This document shows, one piece after another, positions 43,328 to 51,511 of a stretch of DNA of 64,000 nucleotides. The DNA lies in contig NZ_JBHLUA010000003.1 in NCBI RefSeq assembly GCF_042433895.1, positions 186,001 through 250,000 of the forward strand, in the 5' to 3' direction. Positions within the stretch are counted from its first letter, which is position 1. Each line of letters starts with the position of its first letter. The notes below the pieces were generated by a model, which saw nothing but the letters and a program-made list of their open reading frames with translations, was not told the origin of the DNA and did no database searches. Made by a program: the position numbers and the translations under genes. This DNA is from Mesonia maritima. GTDB lineage: Bacteria; Bacteroidota; Bacteroidia; Flavobacteriales; Flavobacteriaceae.

Positions 43328-44005
43328 ATGAAAGTTTTAATTATAGAAGATGAAGAAGAAATGCTTCAAAATATGAAGCAAACTTTAGAAAAAGAAGATT
43401 ATCTAATAGAAACGGCCACCGATTATGATTCGGCTTTTTTAAAAATTGGTGTTTATGATTATGACTGCATTTTATTGGATATCTCACTTCCCGGTAAAAG
43501 CGGATTGGAAATTTTAAAAGAGCTTAAAAAGAGAGGGATTTCAGATGGAGTAATTATTGTTTCTGCTAAAAACTCTTTGGATGATAAATTGGAAGGGCTT
43601 CACTTAGGTGCCGACGACTATCTGCCAAAACCTTTTCATATGGCCGAATTGAATGCAAGGATCAAAGCTATTTTTAGAAGAAGAAATTTACAAGGTGATA
43701 CTTTTATAGAAATTGAAAATCTAAAAATAGATATAGAAAACAGAATTGCTTTTGTTGAGGGAGAAGAATTATTGTTGAACCGAAAAGAGTTTGATATTCT
43801 TTTTTACCTTGCTTCTAACAAAAACCGCTTGGTTAACAAAACTGCCTTAGCTGAATACGTTTGGGGCGATCATATTGATCAAACTGATAGTTTTGATTTT
43901 ATTTATTCTCAAATTAAAAACCTGAGAAAAAAATTAAAAGATCACCAAGCGCAAGTAGAGGTGAAAGCTATTTATGGTATTGGCTACAAGTTAGTAAGTT
44001 TATGA
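43328..44005 (+). CDS. OmpR-family response regulator
   Basis: A 225-residue DNA-binding response regulator. Receiver domain 1-115 has the acidic pair E7-D8, phosphoacceptor D51 (LLDISLPG) and conserved Lys in LPKPFHMAEL. The winged-helix domain (about 125-225) has LLNRKEFDILFYLASNKNRLV and the recognition helix region QTDSFDFIYSQIKNLRKKL, with KAIYGIGYKLV at the end. The gene overlaps the kinase gene by 4 bases (ATGA). Because its promoter carries tandem half-sites it may regulate itself. Confidence 0.92.
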   Translation: MKVLIIEDEEEMLQNMKQTLEKEDYLIETATDYDSAFLKIGVYDYDCILLDISLPGKSGLEILKELKKRGISDGVIIVSAKNSLDDKLEGLHLGADDYLPKPFHMAELNARIKAIFRRRNLQGDTFIEIENLKIDIENRIAFVEGEELLLNRKEFDILFYLASNKNRLVNKTALAEYVWGDHIDQTDSFDFIYSQIKNLRKKLKDHQAQVEVKAIYGIGYKLVSL

Positions 44006-45285
44006 AACTACTGAATTATACCACCAAATATTTTGCGGCAATTTTATTATTTGCCCTTTTAATATTTACCTTGATTTTCTATTTTCAGATGTTGGACGAG
44101 ATTTATGATAGTCTAGACGATGGGCTTGAAAATCAAAAAATACTTGTCATTAATAGAGCCAAAAAAGATCCAACTATCCTCCATAAAACTAGTTTTGAAG
44201 ATGGCTATTACACCATTCATCCTACCACCTATTCAGAAATCAGGAATGTAAAAGATTCTTATCGGGACACATTAATGTATATGTTAAATGAAAAAGATTA
44301 TGAGCCGGTTAGACTTTTAGAAACTGCATTTAGACAAGATGATAATTACTACAAATTAAAAGTAATTACTTCCATGGTAGAGGAAGATGACTTAATTGAA
44401 GATCTCCTCTATTCTATTTTATGGCTTTATATTGGGTTGATTGTTGGAGTCCTTTTATTGAACAATTGGGTCTTAAAAAGGTTATGGAGACCGTTTTATT
44501 CATTATTAAACAAACTCAAAAACTTCAATATTGAGAAAGAACAAAGTATTGATTTCGAAAAAACTAACATTGAAGAATTTCAATTACTAAACCTTCAGGT
44601 AAAAAAGTTATTACAAAAATCTATTGATAGTTTTAAAGCTCAAAAACAGTTCATAGAAAACGCTTCTCACGAATTGCAAACCCCTCTTGCCATTAGCATT
44701 AATAAATTAGAATTACTTGCTGAAAAAGAGGAGCTTTCTCCTAAGAATATCGCATTATTAGCTTCGGTATTAGAGAATTTAGAAAGAATGACCAGGCTTA
44801 ATCAAGCACTGCTCTTACTCTCTAAAATCGATAATAAACAATTTGTAGAAGAAGAAAATTTAAATATCCCTGAAATTATAAATCAAATTGTCTATGATTT
44901 TTCAGATTTTGCGAAGCATAGAAATATAAAAATCAGTATTTCTTCGCAAGATGCTATTCAAAAATTCATGAATAAAGATTTGGCGGTTATTTTATTCACC
45001 AATCTCATCAAAAATGCAATAGTTCATGCTTCCCTAAATTCTATTATCAAAATTAAAATTCACAAGCAAAAAGTGATTATTGAAAATGAATCTGAAACCG
45101 GAAAACTAGACCATCAAAAATTATTTTCCAGATTTTATAAAGTTAACACCCGTAAAAATTCAACAGGATTAGGACTGTCCATTGCAAAAGCAATAGCAGA
45201 TAAATATGGGTTAGCGCTTACTTACACTTATGATCGTCACCACCTATTTATAGTAGATTTCACTAAAAATTCACAAGTCACCTAA
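44002..45285 (+). CDS. Membrane sensor histidine kinase
   Basis: A 427-residue inner-membrane kinase, partner of the preceding regulator. Two membrane helices (about 9-30 and 136-155) enclose an acidic periplasmic sensor of about 105 residues. Then come the H box ENASHELQTPLAISINKLEL (His223), the N box TNLIKNAIVHAS, and the G2 box STGLGLSIAKAIADKYG. The G1 box reads IENESETG, as in several Bacteroidota kinases. The periplasmic part could contact the PepSY proteins encoded on both sides, which is a guess from layout. Confidence 0.9.
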   Translation: MKLLNYTTKYFAAILLFALLIFTLIFYFQMLDEIYDSLDDGLENQKILVINRAKKDPTILHKTSFEDGYYTIHPTTYSEIRNVKDSYRDTLMYMLNEKDYEPVRLLETAFRQDDNYYKLKVITSMVEEDDLIEDLLYSILWLYIGLIVGVLLLNNWVLKRLWRPFYSLLNKLKNFNIEKEQSIDFEKTNIEEFQLLNLQVKKLLQKSIDSFKAQKQFIENASHELQTPLAISINKLELLAEKEELSPKNIALLASVLENLERMTRLNQALLLLSKIDNKQFVEEENLNIPEIINQIVYDFSDFAKHRNIKISISSQDAIQKFMNKDLAVILFTNLIKNAIVHASLNSIIKIKIHKQKVIIENESETGKLDHQKLFSRFYKVNTRKNSTGLGLSIAKAIADKYGLALTYTYDRHHLFIVDFTKNSQVT

Positions 45286-45289
45286 TTAC

Positions 45290-45324
45290 TTTCCAAATTC
45301 TTTCCAGAATCGTTTCTGAATTTA
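45290..45324 (+). promoter_or_regulatory. Promoter with the same direct repeat upstream of the PepSY lipoprotein gene
   Basis: TTTCCAAATTCTTTCCAG (45290-45307) has two CTTTCC units exactly 11 bases apart and ends in the same CTTTCCAG as the site at 43276. TGAATTTA sits at 45317-45324, the same offset as the -7 box in the first site, with two mismatches to the consensus. Confidence 0.5.
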
Positions 45325-45348
45325 GCACCAGATTTAAAAACAGAAACG

Positions 45349-45792
45349 ATGAAATTATTCTACTTCTTAAGCATATACCTTCTTCTAATAGCTTGCAAAG
45401 AAGAGGATGACCATTCTTTTACCACTGTGCCGTCGGTAGTAGCGAGCACCTTTCAATCTAACTTTCAAAATACGATAGGATTGGAATGGGAAGTGGTAGG
45501 TAAAAACTTTGAAGCAGAATTTGAACTAGCCTCTATAGAATATAAAGCACTTTTCAATAAAAAAGGAGAACTTTTAAAGTATAAAAAAGATTGCTCCTAT
45601 TCACAACTTCCCCAAAACTTAAAGCAAATTTTAAATGAAAATTTTGAATTGAATCAATTAGATGAAATTGAGCAAATACATATCAGGGGAAGAAATTATT
45701 ATCAACTAGAGATAGAACAATCGTTCACAGAATTGAAAAAGCTTTTTAACGCAAACGGAAATTTAATAAATACTATCCCCATTTGGGATTAA
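45349..45792 (+). CDS. PepSY-like lipoprotein
   Basis: A 147-residue lipoprotein with lipobox LIAC (Cys16) followed by KEEDD, an acidic stretch resembling the surface-export signal. The mature part has the two-unit PepSY-like layout of the gene at 42765: VASTFQSNFQNTIGLEWEV with FEAEFELASIEYKALFNKKG, and LKQILNENFELNQLDEIEQI with YYQLEIEQSFTELKKLFNAN. It is a divergent paralogue of that protein, anchored in a membrane instead of being soluble. The gene follows the kinase by 63 bases with its own promoter and leads into the YjiK-like gene 12 bases later. Confidence 0.78.
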   Translation: MKLFYFLSIYLLLIACKEEDDHSFTTVPSVVASTFQSNFQNTIGLEWEVVGKNFEAEFELASIEYKALFNKKGELLKYKKDCSYSQLPQNLKQILNENFELNQLDEIEQIHIRGRNYYQLEIEQSFTELKKLFNANGNLINTIPIWD

Positions 45793-45804
45793 AAAACGAC
45801 AACT

Positions 45805-46650
45805 ATGAAAACTGAACTAAAAATTATTCTAGGACTCTTTCTTATTATTGGGCTAACCGTATTTGCTTTTACCAATAAAAGATTGGAACAACCCAAGGAA
45901 AATTATGAATACACTATTCTTAATCGTTGGGAACTACCCGAAATTTTAGAAGAAGTCTCCGGTATTTCTTGGATAGGAAATAATAAAGTTGCCTGTATTC
46001 AAGATGAAGAAGGGAGTATCTTTATTTACAATTTAAAAACCTCTCAACTAGAAGATACCATAGATTTTGCCAATAAAGGTGATTATGAAGATATTGTAAT
46101 CAACCATCAGGATGCTTACGTGTTAAGAAGCGACGGGATTATTTTTGGTGTAGAAAATTACCTTACTGACCCAACGGTAACAGAATATGCTACTTTTAAT
46201 GATGATTCTAGAAATGTAGAAGGTTTAACCTTAGATAAAGTGCATAACCGATTATTACTTGCGGTAAAAGATGAAAAGCACGAGGAGAAAGCCTTTAAAG
46301 GAATCTACGCCCTTGACTTAGCAACAAAGAAGTTCCAATTTTTACCGGAATATAAAATACATTTAAATGATGAAATTTTTAAAAACTTAGCGGTAAAGAA
46401 AACCCATAAACTTATGCGACCTTCTGCACTAACCTTTACCAATGATGCAGAAGAAATCTATTACTTAGATGGGGCTCAACCTAAATTTCTAATTTCAGAT
46501 AAAGAGGGAAACCTTAAAAAGCTTTATCACTTAAACGAAGAGGAGTTTAACCAACCGGAAGGAATTACCATAAGTCCCGATAATAGAATCTTTATTTCCA
46601 ATGAAGGTAAGAAAGGAAAGCCTAATATTTTAGAAGTTGAATTTCACTAA
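45805..46650 (+). CDS. SdiA-regulated/YjiK-like beta-propeller protein
   Basis: A 281-residue protein with an N-terminal membrane anchor (about residues 5-23, IILGLFLIIGLTVFAFTN) and then a propeller-like domain of the SdiA-regulated (YjiK) family. Marks are EEVSGISWIGNNKVACIQDE, GDYEDIVINHQDAYVLRSDG, VEGLTLDKVHNRLLLAVKD, RPSALTFTNDAEEIYYLDG and QPEGITISPDNRIFISNEG. The function of the family is unknown. It ends at a terminator shared with aconitase. Confidence 0.82.
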   Translation: MKTELKIILGLFLIIGLTVFAFTNKRLEQPKENYEYTILNRWELPEILEEVSGISWIGNNKVACIQDEEGSIFIYNLKTSQLEDTIDFANKGDYEDIVINHQDAYVLRSDGIIFGVENYLTDPTVTEYATFNDDSRNVEGLTLDKVHNRLLLAVKDEKHEEKAFKGIYALDLATKKFQFLPEYKIHLNDEIFKNLAVKKTHKLMRPSALTFTNDAEEIYYLDGAQPKFLISDKEGNLKKLYHLNEEEFNQPEGITISPDNRIFISNEGKKGKPNILEVEFH

Positions 46651-46672
46651 GCTTTATTTTCAACTAAAAACA

Positions 46673-46702
46673 AAAAACTCCTGCTTTTCAGCAGGAGTTT
46701 TT
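46673..46702. terminator. Bidirectional terminator between YjiK-like gene and aconitase
   Basis: AAAAACTCCTGCT (46673-46685), TTTC loop, AGCAGGAGTTTTT (46690-46702): a perfect 13-bp stem between convergent genes. Confidence 0.95.
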
Positions 46703-46720
46703 CTTATTTATAAAGTTTGA

Positions 46721-48985
46721 TTATGCGTTTAACTTCTTGATTAAGTTAAGGGCAGAACCTTCTTTGTACCATTCAATTTGGTTTTCGTTGTAAGTGTGAT
46801 TTGTTTTAATCAAATCTTTAGTTCCATCAGCGTGAACTACTTCCACGGTGATAGGTTTTCCTTCTGCAAAATCTTCTAAATCAATAAAGTTGAAGGTATC
46901 ATCTTCTTGAATTAGATCGTAATCATTTTCATTAGCAAAAGTAAGCCCTAACATTCCTTGTTTCTTCAAGTTGGTTTCGTGAATACGAGCAAAAGATTTT
47001 ACGATAACCACTTTTACACCTAAGTGTCTCGGCTCCATCGCTGCATGTTCACGAGAAGAGCCTTCACCATAGTTATGATCTCCTACAACTACTGTAGGAA
47101 TTCCTTTTTCTTTGTATTCACGTTGGGTATCCGGTACTCCTCCATATTCTCCTGTCAACTGACTTTTTACAAAGTTAGTTTTCATATTGAAAGCGTTTAC
47201 CGCGCCAATTAGACAGTTATTAGAGATGTTATCTAAGTGACCTCTGTAACGTAACCAAGGTCCAGCCATAGAAATATGATCGGTAGTACATTTACCATCT
47301 GCTTTAATTAATAATTTTGCGCCTAGTAAATTTTTACCATCCCAAGGTTCAAAAGGAGTTAATAGTTGTAAACGTTCGCTATCTTCTGACACACTTACAC
47401 TAACACCAGAACCATCTTCAAGTGGCTCAACATAACCGTTTTCTTTTACTTCAAATCCTTGAGAAGGAAGTTCTATACCTTGTGGTTCTTCTAACATCAC
47501 TTCCTCACCATCTTCATTGATTAACTTATCACGAGTAGGATCAAAATCTAACCGACCTGAAATCGCGATTGCGGCAACCATTTCCGGTGAACCTACAAAC
47601 GCATGGGTATTTGGATTTCCATCAGCTCGTTTCGAGAAGTTTCTGTTGAAGGAATGTACAATTGTATTTTTTTCTTCGCCTTTACGATCACTTCTATCCC
47701 ACTGGCCGATACAAGGTCCGCAAGCGTTAGTGAAAATAGTGGCATCAAGATCTTCAAAAATCTTTAATAAACCATCACGCTCTGCAGTGTAGCGAATTTG
47801 CTCTGAACCAGGATTAATTCCGAAATCAGATTTTGCTTTAATTTTTTTATCTACCGCCTGTTTTGCAATAGAAGCAGCACGCGTTAAATCTTCATAAGAA
47901 GAATTGGTACAAGAACCGATTAATCCCCAATCTACATCAATTGGCCAATCGTTTTCTTTCGCTTTTTTACTCATTTCAGAAATAGGCGTTGCTAAATCTG
48001 GCGTGAACGGTCCGTTTAAATGTGGTCTTAATTCTGATAAATCAATTTCGATAACCTCATCAAAATATTGTTCAGGATTTGCGTAAACCTCATCATCTCC
48101 AGTTAAATGTTCACGAACTTCATTTGCAGCATCGGCAACATCGTTACGATCTGTAGCACGTAAAAAACGCTCCATTGAATCATCATAACCAAACGTTGAA
48201 GTTGTTGCCCCAACTTCAGCTCCCATATTACAAATGGTTCCTTTTCCTGTACAAGAAAGGTTTTTAGCACCTTCCCCGAAATATTCTATAATTGCTCCGG
48301 TTCCACCTTTTACGGTTAAAATTCCGGCTACTTTTAAAATCACATCTTTAGAAGCGGTCCACCCGTTTAATTTTCCGGTTAATTTAACCCCAATTAAACG
48401 TGGGAATTTAAGTTCCCAAGGCATTCCTGCCATTACATCTACAGCATCTGCTCCACCAACTCCAATGGCAACCATTCCTAATCCACCGGCATTTACAGTA
48501 TGCGAATCGGTACCAATCATCATTCCGCCAGGAAATGCATAATTTTCTAACACTACTTGGTGAATAATTCCTGCTCCTGGTTTCCAGAAACCAATTCCGT
48601 ATTTATTAGAAACCGAACCTAAAAAGTCAAAAACTTCATGGCTAGTTTCATTTGCGCTTTTTAAATCTTTAGCGGCTCCTTGTTTCGCTTGAATTAAGTG
48701 ATCACAATGAACGGTAGTTGGAACTTCAACTTTCTTTTTTCCGGCTTGCATAAATTGCAATAAAGCCATTTGGGCTGTTGCATCTTGACAAGCAATTCTA
48801 TCTGGAGAAAAGTTTACATAATCTTTTCCGCGCTCGTATTTTTGCTCTGCAACGCCATCCCAAAGGTGAGAATAAAGAATTTTTTCTGAAAGTGTTAATG
48901 GTTTACCTACAACTTTACGTGCTTTTTCAACACGTTCAGCCATTTGAGCGTAAACCTTTTTTATCATATCAATATCGTATGCCAT
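46721..48985 (-). CDS. acn: Aconitate hydratase (mitochondrial-type)
   Basis: A 754-residue TCA-cycle enzyme interconverting citrate and isocitrate through a 4Fe-4S cluster. The iron-sulphur cysteines lie in GLIGSCTNSSYEDL and TNACGPCIGQWDRSD; GGMMIGTDSHTVNAGGLGMVAIG and HKDHISMAGPWLRYRG-like swivel residues (TTDHISMAGPW) are canonical. The size and order fit the eukaryotic mitochondrial-type aconitase usual in Bacteroidota, not AcnB. It is monocistronic. Confidence 0.95.
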   Translation of the reverse strand: MAYDIDMIKKVYAQMAERVEKARKVVGKPLTLSEKILYSHLWDGVAEQKYERGKDYVNFSPDRIACQDATAQMALLQFMQAGKKKVEVPTTVHCDHLIQAKQGAAKDLKSANETSHEVFDFLGSVSNKYGIGFWKPGAGIIHQVVLENYAFPGGMMIGTDSHTVNAGGLGMVAIGVGGADAVDVMAGMPWELKFPRLIGVKLTGKLNGWTASKDVILKVAGILTVKGGTGAIIEYFGEGAKNLSCTGKGTICNMGAEVGATTSTFGYDDSMERFLRATDRNDVADAANEVREHLTGDDEVYANPEQYFDEVIEIDLSELRPHLNGPFTPDLATPISEMSKKAKENDWPIDVDWGLIGSCTNSSYEDLTRAASIAKQAVDKKIKAKSDFGINPGSEQIRYTAERDGLLKIFEDLDATIFTNACGPCIGQWDRSDRKGEEKNTIVHSFNRNFSKRADGNPNTHAFVGSPEMVAAIAISGRLDFDPTRDKLINEDGEEVMLEEPQGIELPSQGFEVKENGYVEPLEDGSGVSVSVSEDSERLQLLTPFEPWDGKNLLGAKLLIKADGKCTTDHISMAGPWLRYRGHLDNISNNCLIGAVNAFNMKTNFVKSQLTGEYGGVPDTQREYKEKGIPTVVVGDHNYGEGSSREHAAMEPRHLGVKVVIVKSFARIHETNLKKQGMLGLTFANENDYDLIQEDDTFNFIDLEDFAEGKPITVEVVHADGTKDLIKTNHTYNENQIEWYKEGSALNLIKKLNA

Positions 48986-49356
48986 AGAATTATTTTTTTG
49001 AACAAATGCGAAATTACGGAATTATAATGAATTTTAAAAATAAGCATTGATTTTACTTATTCACTTAAAAAAAATCAATTAAATAGAGAAAAAATTAATT
49101 ATAATGAATCCAAATAAGTGATTTGGTACGAATATTTATCATATTCATAATTTTAAATAATAGAAATAGGAAATCGATAAAAAATCCGTGAAAATTTTAT
49201 CTACTTCGAATTAAAGGAAATGGCTTCAATAATCTAATGAATCAATAATTTTAAAGAAAATATTATCAAAATAGAACGATGAGTTTTTAAATGCGAAAAA
49301 ATAATACCATTAGCGCTTAAGTTAATTTACATAGATTACCTTGGTCCAAATAAAAT
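48986..49356. other. AT-rich intergenic region upstream of aconitase
   Basis: No convincing ORF was found in either direction. On the minus strand TAATTTCG (49016-49009), two changes from a perfect -7 box, lies about 24 bases before the aconitase ATG and may be its promoter. The rest has no repeat or hairpin that I can see. Confidence 0.4.
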
Positions 49357-50517
49357 TTATAAAGTCTTACTATTTATATAATGTAGTTCAATTTCAGGAT
49401 AAGTGATACTCGAATCTACCTCTTGAATTGTTATTTTCGAAGGGTAGTTTAAATCATTATACTCATAATCAAATGTTCTTATTAGATTACCGTTAAGTAT
49501 ATATTTAGTAGGATTATTTACATTTTTATTTATAAAAAATGGCAGGTACTTTATAACCTCTATAAACTCATCATTCAAAAAAAGTAAACCTCCCGAGTCT
49601 TTAAAATTATAAATACGGCTATCTAATAGAAAAGCATCATAAGTATGGAAATTATTACTATTATCATATTCAATATTTAATACATTTCCATCAAAATCCA
49701 TTTCAATAAGATTTCCAGCTTTAGAATATTTAAAAGTTAAGCTATTTACTTCCTGAGTATTTAGATTTGTTATCGTTAATTTAGACAGACAATCATCACT
49801 ATTTAATGTGTAATCGATATTTTTTTCATTAATAAAATCTTCACTACCACCAAATCTTTTTAATGTTTGAATTACATTATAGGAATTATTTGTAAAATTA
49901 CTATAATAGAATTCATAATAAACATCACTATCTCCTTTAAGAATAGTTATCTCATCGATTTGATTCGAAGAATAATTAAAGGTTACCTTATTCAAATGTG
50001 GAAAACGGTTAAGTTTGCTAATTTTATTATCATCGTTATAATAATAATTAGAAGAAATTGGATGAATGGCTCTAGGAAATAATTTCTGAGTCAATTGTTC
50101 ATTTTCATTATAAGTTAAACTTATTGAATCTCTACCTGAAGAGTACAAAAAAATATAATTGGTTAATAATAATTTTCCTGTAGCTGAAGTGGAAAAATCC
50201 TCTTGTAAAGTAACAAGGTTATTATTTATATTTTCATAACTAATTTTGACAGAGTATTGAGTTGATGGGGTTAAATTTTGAAAAAAATACTCATTAGATG
50301 AAACTTCATCATCAATCAAGTCATCATTTAAATATAAGGCAAATAAAGAGCCATCTAATTTATCGTCTTCACTAATCGTCCACTTTACATTAACAGATGA
50401 TGTGGTAATATTTTCTAGCTCAATTTTTGAAGTGCTATCTTTAATTTCAATAGAATCATCGTCGCTAGAACACGAAAAAATGGAAATAATTAGTAATATA
50501 TAAATATAATTTTTCAT
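49357..50517 (-). CDS. Hypothetical lipoprotein with fibronectin type III domain
   Basis: A 386-residue lipoprotein of unknown function. The start ATG at 50517 is chosen because MKNYIYILLIISIFSC is a lipoprotein signal (lipobox FSC) followed by SSDDDS, an acidic surface-export-like stretch. The open frame 17 codons further upstream lies inside the moxR end. Residues about 25-110 form a fibronectin type III-like domain (ITTSSVNVKWTISEDDKLDG, YFFQNLTPSTQYSVKISYEN). The rest has beta-hairpin repeats in the style of YYNDDNKISKL and KYSKAGNLIEMDFDGNVL, similar to RHS/YD-like proteins of Bacteroidota. The sequence is more AT-rich than its neighbours. Confidence 0.65.
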   Translation of the reverse strand: MKNYIYILLIISIFSCSSDDDSIEIKDSTSKIELENITTSSVNVKWTISEDDKLDGSLFALYLNDDLIDDEVSSNEYFFQNLTPSTQYSVKISYENINNNLVTLQEDFSTSATGKLLLTNYIFLYSSGRDSISLTYNENEQLTQKLFPRAIHPISSNYYYNDDNKISKLNRFPHLNKVTFNYSSNQIDEITILKGDSDVYYEFYYSNFTNNSYNVIQTLKRFGGSEDFINEKNIDYTLNSDDCLSKLTITNLNTQEVNSLTFKYSKAGNLIEMDFDGNVLNIEYDNSNNFHTYDAFLLDSRIYNFKDSGGLLFLNDEFIEVIKYLPFFINKNVNNPTKYILNGNLIRTFDYEYNDLNYPSKITIQEVDSSITYPEIELHYINSKTL

Positions 50518-50551
50518 TATTTTATTTTTAATAAATATATGAAAAATAAAC

Positions 50552-51505
50552 CTAAACAAGTTCCGCAATAATTTGCTCTTCTGAATAACCTTCGGCTTCG
50601 GCTTTATAATTTTTTATAATTCTATGACGCAAAATTCCGTTAGCAACTGCTTGAACATCTTCAATATCAGGTGAAAATTTTCCTTTTGTAGCAGCATTGG
50701 CTTTTGCCGCTAAAATTAAATTTTGTGAAGCTCGCGGTCCGGCGCCCCAATCTACATATTCTTTTATGATTTCTGGTGCGTATTCTCCGTTAGGACGAGT
50801 TTTCGCTACTAATTTTACCGCATATTCTACCACATTATCAGAAACCGGAATTTTACGAATAAGCTGTTGGTATTTTATAATTTCTTCCGCAGTGAAAAGT
50901 GGAGCGATTGTTACTTGTTTATCTGCTGTCGTATTTTTTACTACGTCTATTTCTTCTTGAAAACTTGGATATTTCAGAAAAATAGAAAACATAAAACGGT
51001 CTAACTGCGCTTCGGGTAAAGGATATGTTCCTTCTTGCTCAATTGGGTTTTGCGTGGCTAGTACAAAATAAGGCTGGGAAAGTTTGTAATTGTGACCCGC
51101 GACGGTAACCGATTTTTCTTGCATCGCTTCTAATAAAGCGGCTTGCGTTTTTGGCGGCGTTCGGTTAATTTCATCTGCCAAAATAATGTTTGAAAAAATA
51201 GGTCCTTTTAAAAATTTAAACGTTCTATTTTCATCTAAAATTTCTGAGCCCAAAATATCACTAGGCATTAAATCTGGCGTAAACTGAATTCGTTTAAAAT
51301 CTAATCCTAAAGCTTGAGAAATTGTGTTTACCATTAGCGTTTTCGCCAAACCGGGAACACCTATTAACAATGCGTGACCGCCGGAAAAAACCGAAAGTAA
51401 AATTTCATTAATTACTTCATCTTGACCAACAATTACTTTTGCAATTTCTCTTTTTAAATCGGCATATTTTGCTACCAATTCTTCTACTGCTTTAACATCA
51501 GACAT
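50552..51505 (-). CDS. MoxR-family AAA ATPase
   Basis: A 317-residue AAA+ ATPase. Walker A is LLIGVPGLAKTLMVNT, Walker B is IILADEINRTPPKTQAALLEAMQE, and the arginine-finger region reads GPRASQNLILAA. MoxR ATPases act as chaperones in maturation of protein complexes and usually sit next to von Willebrand-type partners. None is encoded here. Instead the gene follows three SurA-like genes by 6 bases, so a connection to the folding of exported proteins is implied. Confidence 0.9.
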   Translation of the reverse strand: MSDVKAVEELVAKYADLKREIAKVIVGQDEVINEILLSVFSGGHALLIGVPGLAKTLMVNTISQALGLDFKRIQFTPDLMPSDILGSEILDENRTFKFLKGPIFSNIILADEINRTPPKTQAALLEAMQEKSVTVAGHNYKLSQPYFVLATQNPIEQEGTYPLPEAQLDRFMFSIFLKYPSFQEEIDVVKNTTADKQVTIAPLFTAEEIIKYQQLIRKIPVSDNVVEYAVKLVAKTRPNGEYAPEIIKEYVDWGAGPRASQNLILAAKANAATKGKFSPDIEDVQAVANGILRHRIIKNYKAEAEGYSEEQIIAELV

Positions 51506-51511
51506 ATAAAT

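Noticed and set aside
48234..48542. Long antisense frames within aconitase, S1 and parvulin genes
   Set aside because: Composition mirrors the sense gene and no domain is recognisable.
50518..50568. Upstream extension of the fibronectin-domain lipoprotein
   Set aside because: It overlaps the end of moxR and would bury the lipoprotein signal peptide; the ATG 50517 fits.
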